Assembly: GCF_000244875.1 (NCBI RefSeq)
Contig: NC_016791.1
Coordinates: 601,501 to 665,500 of the forward strand
Reading direction: 5' to 3'
DNA length: 64,000 nt
DNA from: Clostridium sp. BNL1100
GTDB taxonomy: Bacteria > Bacillota > Clostridia > Acetivibrionales > DSM-1351
This document shows, one piece after another, positions 26,043 to 33,196 of the stretch. The notes under the pieces are model-generated. The model saw only the letters and a program-made list of their open reading frames with translations. It was not told where the DNA came from and made no database searches. Both the position numbers and the translations under genes were made by a program. Every line of letters starts with the position of its first letter. The first letter of the stretch is position 1.

Positions 26043-27482
26043 ATGAAAAAAAAAATTTCTTTATTAATGTGTTCGTGTTTTGTGTTTTTCAGCCTTACAG
26101 GTATTTTTCTTAGCTCAACTGTGGATGCTGCTTCGGCATCTCATGTTGTTATCAGTGAAGTTTACGGTGGTGGGGGAAACAGTGGTTCGTCCTACAACAA
26201 TGATTTTATCGAACTTTACAACCCGACAGATTCCAGTATAAACTTATCCGGATGGTCTGTTCAGTACGCTTCTGCCGCCGGTTCATTCAATAACATCACA
26301 AATTTATCAGGAAGCATAGGTGCACATAAATACTTCTTGGTTAAGGAAGCAAGCGGAGGAAGTAGCACTGTTAACCTACCCACTCCCGATGTAACAGGTA
26401 CTATAAACTTAAGTGCAAGCAGCGGAAAGGTTGTATTGGCAAAGGTTACTACAGCGGTATCCGGTTCAACAGGCTCAAATGTTGTTGATTTTGTAGGCTT
26501 TGGTTCTACAAACGATTCGGAAACTTCTCCGGTAGGTACACTTTCCAATACTACAAGTGCAGAACGTAAAGACAACAATGGTGGAACAACCCAGGGTCAA
26601 GGTAATGGCTGGGACACTAATAATAACGCAAGCGACCTGTATATTACAAGCAGCATAAATCCTCAGAATTCCTTTTCTCAAGAGGAACCGTATCTTGGTA
26701 CTGAAACACCCACGCCTACCGCTACCGATAATGATAATATAGCATTAGGTAATCCAAGCGGTGCTACCAGCAGTACATCCAATTCCAATAACTATCTGAT
26801 GGTTAAGCTCCAATACGATCTTTCCTATAATAACAGCAAACACGAGCCTAACTGGGTCAGTTGGCATCTAGGTTCAACTGATTTAGGCAGTGCTTCCCGA
26901 CAGGATGATTTTCGTGCAGACACAACACTGCCGTCAGGGTGGTACGAGGTTACTGCAAGCGAATTTTCTGGTAGCGGGTTTGATAGAGGGCATATGTGTC
27001 CCTCCGCAGACCGTACATCTTCTGTTGTTAACAATTCTGCAACATTCCTGATGACCAATATGATACCACAAGCCCCAAATAACAACCAGATTACCTGGAA
27101 CAACCTGGAGACATATGGACGCACACTTGTTTCAGCCGGTAACGAGCTATATATTATATCGGGAGGTTACGGAACTGGCGGAACAGGATCCAATGGATAC
27201 ATGACTACTGTGGGGAACGGTGTTGTGGTACCGGCTAAGACCTGGAAGATCATTGTAGTACTGCCTAACGGAAATAATGATATTAGCCGTATAACAACGC
27301 AAACCAGAGTAATAGCTGTTTTGATGCCAAATGATCAGACATGTAGTAGTAAACCATGGGGCAACTACCGGGTAAGTGTAGATAGCATCGAGGCCCTGAC
27401 TGGCTATGATTTCCTTTCCTCAGTGTCCGCTAGTATCCAAAATATTATTGAAGCTAGCACTGATAATGGTCCTACAAATTAA
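26043..27482 (+). CDS. Secreted DNA/RNA non-specific endonuclease with lamin-tail domain
   Basis: 479 residues with AAAGGAG upstream. Signal peptide (KKKISLLMCSCFVFFSLTG). Residues 33-160 are a lamin-tail domain (HVVISEVYGGGGNSGSSYNN, DFIELYNPTDSSINLSGWSV). After a Thr/Pro linker, residues 235-460 are a NUC1-type nuclease: the DRGHMCPSADR motif with Asp314 and catalytic His317, and the metal-site Asn in MTNMIPQAPNNNQITWNNLE (one part). It degrades extracellular nucleic acid, likely for nutrient use. Bacterial LTD-NUC fusions are known in secreted proteins. It has its own terminator and is not in an operon. Confidence 0.88.
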   Translation: MKKKISLLMCSCFVFFSLTGIFLSSTVDAASASHVVISEVYGGGGNSGSSYNNDFIELYNPTDSSINLSGWSVQYASAAGSFNNITNLSGSIGAHKYFLVKEASGGSSTVNLPTPDVTGTINLSASSGKVVLAKVTTAVSGSTGSNVVDFVGFGSTNDSETSPVGTLSNTTSAERKDNNGGTTQGQGNGWDTNNNASDLYITSSINPQNSFSQEEPYLGTETPTPTATDNDNIALGNPSGATSSTSNSNNYLMVKLQYDLSYNNSKHEPNWVSWHLGSTDLGSASRQDDFRADTTLPSGWYEVTASEFSGSGFDRGHMCPSADRTSSVVNNSATFLMTNMIPQAPNNNQITWNNLETYGRTLVSAGNELYIISGGYGTGGTGSNGYMTTVGNGVVVPAKTWKIIVVLPNGNNDISRITTQTRVIAVLMPNDQTCSSKPWGNYRVSVDSIEALTGYDFLSSVSASIQNIIEASTDNGPTN

Positions 27483-27537
27483 TATAATAATATCTAAAAT
27501 GTGCATCAAAACATAAAAAGTTTTTTTGTATGTTTAA

Positions 27538-27569
27538 AGGGATCGGTAGAAATTATTCTGCCGATCCCT
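27538..27569. terminator. Bidirectional terminator between nuclease and metF
   Basis: A 14-bp stem (AGGGATCGGTAGAA / TTCTGCCGATCCCT, one G-T pair) with an ATTA loop. It lies between two converging genes and serves both. Confidence 0.85.
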
Positions 27570-27590
27570 CATTATGATAGGTACTTTTTC

Positions 27591-28451
27591 TTAAATAATA
27601 TTCTTGATGCCTTCGCAGATCCTCTTTGCAACTATAGGGTTATTCATGGTATACAGGTGTATTCCATCCACATCATTTACCAACAAATCAATAACCTGAC
27701 TGAGAGCATATGACATCCCTGCATCAAAAAGTGCTGTTGGTTCATTCTCATATCTATTGAGTATTTTTCTGAATCTGTTTGGCAGTGATGCTCCGCATAA
27801 ATTTACTATTCTTTCTATTTGAGCTTTATTGATAACAGGCATTATTCCGGCAGTTACAGGTACATTTATTCCTGCTATCCTGCAGCTTTCAATAAATGAA
27901 TAGAAAAACTCATTTTCAAAAAATAATTGTGAAATAAGAAAATTAGAGCCTGCATCAACTTTTTCTTTTAAATGGCTTATTTCTGAAATTCTGTTTTTTG
28001 ATTCCGGGTGGCATTCAGGGTAACAAGCACCTGCGAGACAAAAATTAGCCGCCTTATTCAAATATCCGGTTAATTCAGAAGCATAATGAAAATCACTCTT
28101 TTCTAACACATTGGGATTTTTATCCCCTCGGAGTGCTAAAATATTCTCGATACCATTTTCACTAAGTATAGATATAAAGCTGTCAATTTCTTGTTTTGTA
28201 TAGCTTGAACATGTAAGATGAACCAATGTTTCGATACCATACTGATGCTTGATTTTCTTGGCTATTTCAATTGTTTTATTATTATTAGAGCTTCCGCCTG
28301 CACCAAAGGTAACGCTTATAAAGTCAGGGCTAAGTTCACTCAAAATAGCAAGGGTCTCATCTATATCTTTTAGTTCAGAATCCCTTTTAGGTGGAAATAT
28401 TTCAAATGATAACACAGGCATTTTCTTTGCAAAAATTTCTTGTATTCTCAT
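27591..28451 (-). CDS. metF: Methylenetetrahydrofolate reductase
   Basis: 286 residues, normal for bacterial MetF; AGGAGAT precedes the start. The TIM-barrel pattern is clear: LSFEIFPPKRDSE at the start, SVTFGAGGSSNN, HLTCSSYTKQEI, ILALRGDKN, and FFLISQLFF-like strand (FLISQLFFENEFFY). The conserved Glu of SFEIFPPK and the Asp of RGD are present. It makes 5-methyltetrahydrofolate from 5,10-methylenetetrahydrofolate, for methionine synthesis. No metH-like neighbour is seen. I checked the 230-base leader for a known riboswitch and recognised none. Confidence 0.9.
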   Translation of the reverse strand: MRIQEIFAKKMPVLSFEIFPPKRDSELKDIDETLAILSELSPDFISVTFGAGGSSNNNKTIEIAKKIKHQYGIETLVHLTCSSYTKQEIDSFISILSENGIENILALRGDKNPNVLEKSDFHYASELTGYLNKAANFCLAGACYPECHPESKNRISEISHLKEKVDAGSNFLISQLFFENEFFYSFIESCRIAGINVPVTAGIMPVINKAQIERIVNLCGASLPNRFRKILNRYENEPTALFDAGMSYALSQVIDLLVNDVDGIHLYTMNNPIVAKRICEGIKNII

Positions 28452-28687
28452 ATATTAATCTCCTATCTGTACTTATAAATTTACTGCCATACAAAGATTA
28501 TCGAGGATTATTATCACTTCTCCAACAAAGGTGCGTTGTTCTGCTTAATTCATAAAGTTATGAATTGTGTAAGACTAATTTAAATGATTAGTGCATTTTA
28601 TTTGATTATAACATAAATATACAACACAATATAGAAATTAACAGAAGTTAATGTTATATAAATAATTAAAGAAAATTGATAAAAGAC

Positions 28688-28717
28688 AAAACCTTTTTAT
28701 CCTATCAATTGTCTAAT
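28688..28717 (+). promoter_or_regulatory. Duplicated ECF-type promoter
   Basis: AAAACCTTTT (28688-28697) and TGTCTAAT (28710-28717) at the same spacing as upstream of the intact sigma gene. Outside these boxes the two copies differ in several places, so conservation of the boxes is notable. Confidence 0.55.
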
Positions 28718-28760
28718 TATAATGAGAGGCTAGGTCTCTATCAAAAAGTGGGAGATAAAT

Positions 28761-28911
28761 ATGACAGCTGTTGAATTAGAAAAGGTAAGAAGTGCTATAA
28801 AGGGTAATAAAAATGCTTTTGCTGAATTAATTGATGAAAGGAAAAAAGACATATACAGAATAGCTATTATTTATGTTAAGAATAATTAGATGCAATGGAC
28901 TAGTTCCACTT
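28761..28911 (+). pseudogene. Truncated second copy of the ECF sigma gene
   Basis: Begins MTAVELEKVRSAIKGNKNAF with GGGAGAT upstream and matches the first 50 residues of the sigma factor at 21526 almost exactly. It stops at 28889 after RIAIIYVKNN because one C is missing. A few further codons (up to FH) still match in another frame before similarity ends at 28911. Region 4 is absent, so it cannot act as a sigma factor. Confidence 0.8.
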
Positions 28912-29110
28912 TGCCTCTTTCATTGCTACTTTTATTTTTAATTTTATCATAGAAGCTGTCTGTTGCCGGATAACATCCCGGACAGGCTTTTCTAAACTTC
29001 TCTAATACGTAATCACCATTGGCCGGATTATATAAATATTGAAACTGTTGCCTGATTATCTCATTATCAGGTATACCATGATGACTTGCACTTAGAACCG
29101 ATTCCAGCAT
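28886..29110 (-). pseudogene. Possible gene remnant of unknown origin
   Basis: 74 codons that read like protein (SASHHGIPDNEIIRQQFQYL, then VLEKFRKACPGCYPATDSFY). There is no ribosome site and it overlaps the sigma remnant. I recognise no family. It begins where the sigma copy ends, so it may be the end of the element that truncated it. Confidence 0.25.
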
Positions 29111-29449
29111 GTTTAAATAGCGAATATTATTGGTAATTATGGCAATTATTTATAATATAACGTATAATTAAAACAAAGGCTAGATTGTTGCTTTATATCA
29201 AGAATGGGAGGTGATACTTCAAAAAGCAACAGCCTGTTATATGATTCTTCTCTTGAGTTTAGCAGCATTTTTCTTTGCGTAGCTCTGTCAGATACTCATT
29301 TTTACAATCCATATAAACATTTTCATTTTCTTTATACTAACCGGTTTCATATAGGGAAAGCTGTTGATTTGGTTATGCAAAAGCAGCATGGCCGGCTTTT
29401 TAATCGACCGATTTAATGGTTGAAATATTATTTATAGGAGATGAAAAGA
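29111..29449. other. Gene-free stretch before the GH30 gene
   Basis: AT-rich, with a 70-codon plus-strand frame at 29204 that has no homology and an unlikely composition. It should hold the promoter and leader of the xylanase gene; no box is convincing. Confidence 0.3.
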
Positions 29450-30934
29450 ATGACTTTGAGCTTTAAAAAGACGATTAGTGTTTTAATGGTTTGCTTGATT
29501 GTATTTTCAATGGTATTTGTTGCCCCTGCATCTGAGGTCTTTGCAGCCAGCGATGTAACAGTAAATTTATCTGCCGATAAGCAAGTGATTCGTGGTTTTG
29601 GAGGAATGAACTACCCTGCTTGGCAAGGTTCGGATTTGACAGCTGACCAAAGAGAGACTGCTTTTGGTAATGGTAATGGTCAGTTAGGTTTTTCTATTTT
29701 AAGAATACATGTAGACCCGGATAAAACTACTTGGTCTAAAGAAGTGGATACTGCAAAAGCAGCAATTAAAAACGGTGCAATAGTTTTTGCCTCACCATGG
29801 AATCCCCCTGCTGACATGGTTCAGACTGTTAATGGTCAAAAGCATGTTATCCCTGCAAAATATGGCGCATATGCACAGCATCTGAACGATTTTGTTGCGT
29901 ATATGAAGCAAAATGGCGTTGATTTATATGCTATTTCAATCCAGAATGAGCCGGATTACGCAAATGAATGGACCTGGTGGACTGCACAAGAAATGCTTAC
30001 TTTTATGAAGGATTATGCCGGAACTATCAATTGCAGAGTAATAGCACCTGAATCTTTTCAATATATTAAAACTATGTCAGATCCCATTTTAAATGATCCT
30101 CAGGCTCTTGCCAACCTGGATATTCTCGGTGCCCACCTTTATGGTACTCAAGTGAGCAATTTCCCATATCCTCTTTTCAAACAAAAGGGAGCAGGAAAAG
30201 ATTTGTGGATGACGGAAGTTTACTATCCTAACAGTGAAGCTAATTCCGCCGATCGCTGGCCGGAAGCATTGGAAGTTGCAAACCATATGCACAATGCAAT
30301 GGTTGAAGCAGAGTTCCAGACATATGTATGGTGGTTTATCCGCAGACAATACGGCCCTATGAAAGAGGATGGTACCATGAGTAAGCGTGGTGCTATGATG
30401 TCTCAGTTCTCAAAGTTTGTTCGTCCCGGATATACTAGAGTTGACGCTACAAAGAATCCTAATACCAACGTTTTCGTTTCTGCTTATAAAGGGGATAATA
30501 AAGTTGTTATTGTTGCAATCAACAAAGGCACTTCTGCAATAGGTCAAAAATTTATTATGCAAAATGGTGCTTCAGCATCAGCAACAAAGGTAGCTACATG
30601 GATAACTGACAGCAGCAAGAATGTTGCAGCAGGTTCAGATATTAATGTTTCAGCAGGTACATTTACAGCTCAACTTCCTGCTCAAAGCGTTACAACCTTT
30701 GTTGCAGACCTTGGAACTCCAACACCGGTTATTAAATTAGGTGATATTAATTCAGACGGTGCCATAGATGCACTGGATTTAATGGCTATGAAAAAGCATC
30801 TTTTAGGAATGGAAACCTTGGCCGATATAAAGCCAGCTGATTTAGATGCTAGCGGAACAGTAGACGCATTGGATTTCTCACTGCTTAAACAATACTTACT
30901 GGGTAAAATAACTACTTTCCCAGGTAAAATTTAA
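29450..30934 (+). CDS. Cellulosomal GH30 (subfamily 8-like) xylanase with dockerin
   Basis: About 494 residues. The ATG at 29450 is 9 bases after TAGGAG; an ATG at 29441 touches that site. Signal peptide (SFKKTISVLMVCLIVFSMVF). The GH30 barrel and side beta-domain are complete: RGFGGMNYPAW, acid/base Glu167 in ISIQNEPDYA, nucleophile Glu256 in WMTEVYYP, and VWWFIRRQYGPMKEDG. The last 65 residues are a type I dockerin (GDINSDGAIDALDLMAMKKH and LDASGTVDALDFSLLKQYLL). It cuts glucuronoxylan main chains on the cell surface complex. Enzymes of this type from this bacterial group may lack strict glucuronate dependence; loop residues would need alignment to judge. Confidence 0.92.
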   Translation: MTLSFKKTISVLMVCLIVFSMVFVAPASEVFAASDVTVNLSADKQVIRGFGGMNYPAWQGSDLTADQRETAFGNGNGQLGFSILRIHVDPDKTTWSKEVDTAKAAIKNGAIVFASPWNPPADMVQTVNGQKHVIPAKYGAYAQHLNDFVAYMKQNGVDLYAISIQNEPDYANEWTWWTAQEMLTFMKDYAGTINCRVIAPESFQYIKTMSDPILNDPQALANLDILGAHLYGTQVSNFPYPLFKQKGAGKDLWMTEVYYPNSEANSADRWPEALEVANHMHNAMVEAEFQTYVWWFIRRQYGPMKEDGTMSKRGAMMSQFSKFVRPGYTRVDATKNPNTNVFVSAYKGDNKVVIVAINKGTSAIGQKFIMQNGASASATKVATWITDSSKNVAAGSDINVSAGTFTAQLPAQSVTTFVADLGTPTPVIKLGDINSDGAIDALDLMAMKKHLLGMETLADIKPADLDASGTVDALDFSLLKQYLLGKITTFPGKI

Positions 30935-30965
30935 GTATAATCAAATACTATCTGATTGATAATAA

Positions 30966-31002
30966 AAGCCCCCAAGAAAGCGAATTAACTTTCTTGGGGC
31001 TT
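30966..31002. terminator. Bidirectional terminator between converging genes
   Basis: AAGCCCCCAAGAAAG and CTTTCTTGGGGCTT pair over 14 positions with one bulged C around an 8-base loop. It ends the GH30 gene and the reverse-strand gene at 31028. Confidence 0.88.
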
Positions 31003-31027
31003 AGATTTTGTTCAAAGGAACCCATCC

Positions 31028-31945
31028 TTATATCCCAAAGTTCGAAATATTATAGGCAGCGAAATATCTTACAGGGTATGTACAATAATTACCATTATCA
31101 TCAGGTTGATTATAATACACTGGTGATACGGATTCATAGACAATATATGCATAGGTAGTACCCATTACTACACCCTCTGACAAGGGAGGAAGTGTTGTTG
31201 TGCTTTTCAATGTGGGTATCTTTGTGCTTTGATTCCATGTGTATGAATACAATTTTGAATCATTTGTTCTTCCATAAGATGAGGATATCATCATTCTGTC
31301 CCCTCTGACTGAAATACCCTGGGTTTTAAGAGGAACTGAAATCTGGAATTGATATGGAAGTGTTGGACTGGTTGATGTCTTACCCTCTACAGCATAGCAG
31401 CGTGCAAATGAATTGTCTTGATTTGTATTATCGAATTGTGCAATCCAAAGATAATTGTTCACTGCGTCATAACACATAGTTGAAGCTTGATAGCTCAAAT
31501 TAGCTACCCTGTTATATGAGATACTTAAGACTGTATTTTTACACTCGGCTAATTTGGAGTATTTAAAACATCCAACGGCATTTCCATTTGAAACCCATAT
31601 GTTGCCGCTTCTGTCGCAGTCATAAGCTACTCCTCCTACATGCGCAGTGCCGGGTAATTTGATTGTTCCAAAATAAGATTTGTCACTCTCATTAAAAACA
31701 TATATGACTGAATTATGTTTAGTGGTTTCTTCACAACACGCAGAAATTAACAGATAATCCCCTGCAAAGGTAATTCCTTGCGGAACCATTTTTGAGCATC
31801 CGGCTGACAAAGACGAATTTCTCACAAGATTGTAAATATCATATGTGGCTGCTGGCGAGGGGTATGATGCCGCAGAGGTAACAAAGCTGCACATTACTGC
31901 GAAAATAACTGTAAGAGTCAATAAATTTCTAATTGCATTTTTCAT
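31028..31945 (-). CDS. Secreted beta-propeller-like protein
   Basis: 305 residues with a signal peptide (NAIRNLLTLTVIFAVMCSFV, cleaved near SAASYP). The mature part shows repeated strand patterns (MVPQGITFAGDYLLISACC, GGVAYDCDRSGNIWVSNGNA, YDAVNNYLWIAQFDN, GISVRGDRMMISSSYGR) like six-bladed propellers that bind or read surface ligands. No catalytic motif and no dockerin. It lies 30 bases downstream of the beta-helix gene on the same strand, so the two may be co-transcribed. Function unknown. Confidence 0.65.
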   Translation of the reverse strand: MKNAIRNLLTLTVIFAVMCSFVTSAASYPSPAATYDIYNLVRNSSLSAGCSKMVPQGITFAGDYLLISACCEETTKHNSVIYVFNESDKSYFGTIKLPGTAHVGGVAYDCDRSGNIWVSNGNAVGCFKYSKLAECKNTVLSISYNRVANLSYQASTMCYDAVNNYLWIAQFDNTNQDNSFARCYAVEGKTSTSPTLPYQFQISVPLKTQGISVRGDRMMISSSYGRTNDSKLYSYTWNQSTKIPTLKSTTTLPPLSEGVVMGTTYAYIVYESVSPVYYNQPDDNGNYCTYPVRYFAAYNISNFGI

Positions 31946-31975
31946 TTCAATAGTCTCCTTTACGTTTATATTATG

Positions 31976-33031
31976 TTATTCAAAAGTAGTTCCTGTAAAA
32001 TCAACATTCGGAAAAAGATTGGGATCAAATGATTTATTATTTTTGAATTTACAATTAGTAAATTTAACACCATTAGATAAATGAACTGTCAAAACATCAC
32101 TTGAAGTATTATCAGATATCTCACATTTGTCGTATACAATATTTGTTGAAGAATCAATTTCAATCAGATTAAAGTTTTCACACTTTCTGATTACACTATT
32201 TGCAAACACAAAATCTTTGCAATCATATAATGTCATTGCTCCATATGTACACTCTTCAACTATGGAATTATTAAATTTCAAATTCTCAGTATCTTTTGCT
32301 ATAATCCCGTAAGTTCCACATCCATATAAAATGCTGTTTGATATATCTATATCCTTTGATAAATCAAAGTTAAATACACCTCCTACACACTCACCCTTCT
32401 CTATGGTATGCCCGGCTTTAACATTCTTTATAGATATTTTTCTGGAGTTTATAAACGTCAGAACATTTGCATATCTTGGCTCAACAACTATTTCAACGGG
32501 TTTATCCCCCAAACCTTCCAACGTCAGATTATTAATTCCATCCAGTATTAATTCATTACCGTCGTACACACTTTCCCAATAAATATTTCTACTTTTACTG
32601 TAATCCTGATTCAAATCTGAAATATTATAAGTTCCCGGTTTCAGCTTAATATGTTTATTAGAACCAAGTGCGTCAAACAGTTCATTAACATTAGAAACCG
32701 TTACTTCTTTAGCTTTTGAATCAGGTTGTCTTCCTATATAAATACTCTTTGCCTTTCCATCCCAACTAACGTCTTTTCCAAGAGCCTTACTTAATGCTGC
32801 AACAGGTAAATATGTAATTCCCTTTGAAATAAAAGGCTTAATATCTTTACCGTTAGCGTCCTTAGGTTGGAAAATGACTCCATCCACATAGATTTTAATG
32901 TTATCATACATAACTGATATCTTGCTTTCTATAGGTGCTGCAAAAACTGTTACTCCCAATGCAAATGCCCCCATTATTACTGAAAATATTATTCCTGAAA
33001 AGAAGCCCTTAAGTCTATCCTTGTTTTTCAT
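31976..33031 (-). CDS. Secreted right-handed beta-helix protein with copper-amine-oxidase-type N-domain
   Basis: 351 residues. An N-terminal hydrophobic segment (FFSGIIFSVIMGAFALGVTV) is a signal or anchor. Residues 35-100 form the short CuAO N-terminal domain often found on clostridial surface proteins (GITYLPVAALSKALGKDVSW). Residues 110-350 are a parallel beta-helix with many short turns (IKLKPGTYNISDLN, ISNSILYGCGTYGIIAKDTE, NSVIRKCENF), as in pectate lyase-like and nosD-like proteins. No lyase active-site triad is evident. It may bind or degrade a polysaccharide near the cell wall. Confidence 0.72.
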   Translation of the reverse strand: MKNKDRLKGFFSGIIFSVIMGAFALGVTVFAAPIESKISVMYDNIKIYVDGVIFQPKDANGKDIKPFISKGITYLPVAALSKALGKDVSWDGKAKSIYIGRQPDSKAKEVTVSNVNELFDALGSNKHIKLKPGTYNISDLNQDYSKSRNIYWESVYDGNELILDGINNLTLEGLGDKPVEIVVEPRYANVLTFINSRKISIKNVKAGHTIEKGECVGGVFNFDLSKDIDISNSILYGCGTYGIIAKDTENLKFNNSIVEECTYGAMTLYDCKDFVFANSVIRKCENFNLIEIDSSTNIVYDKCEISDNTSSDVLTVHLSNGVKFTNCKFKNNKSFDPNLFPNVDFTGTTFE

Positions 33032-33130
33032 GTATACACCTCCGTAATTTAATGTTTTATGTATATTTTACCATATAATAACATATTTAGGTAATAACGA
33101 AACCAAGCATTAAACTTTAATTGTAATAGA

Positions 33131-33173
33131 ATGGGATAATAGGAAAGTATAAAATATATTCCTATTATCCCAT
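33131..33173 (-). terminator. Long hairpin after the GH9 gene
   Basis: A perfect 15-bp stem (ATGGGATAATAGGAA / TTCCTATTATCCCAT) around a 13-base AT loop, on the downstream side of the reverse-strand cellulase gene. Confidence 0.7.
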
Positions 33174-33196
33174 ATAAAAGTTCTAAATCACCTTTG

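Noticed and set aside
27501-27713. Plus-strand frame over the terminator and metF
   Set aside because: It runs through a strong hairpin and opposite a conserved enzyme gene; it is a shadow.
28452-28687. Riboswitch in the metF leader
   Set aside because: I looked for SAM and folate riboswitch-like conserved segments on the reverse strand and recognised none.
29204-29416. 70-codon frame before the GH30 gene
   Set aside because: Unlikely composition, no homology and a position in the probable promoter and leader of the xylanase gene.
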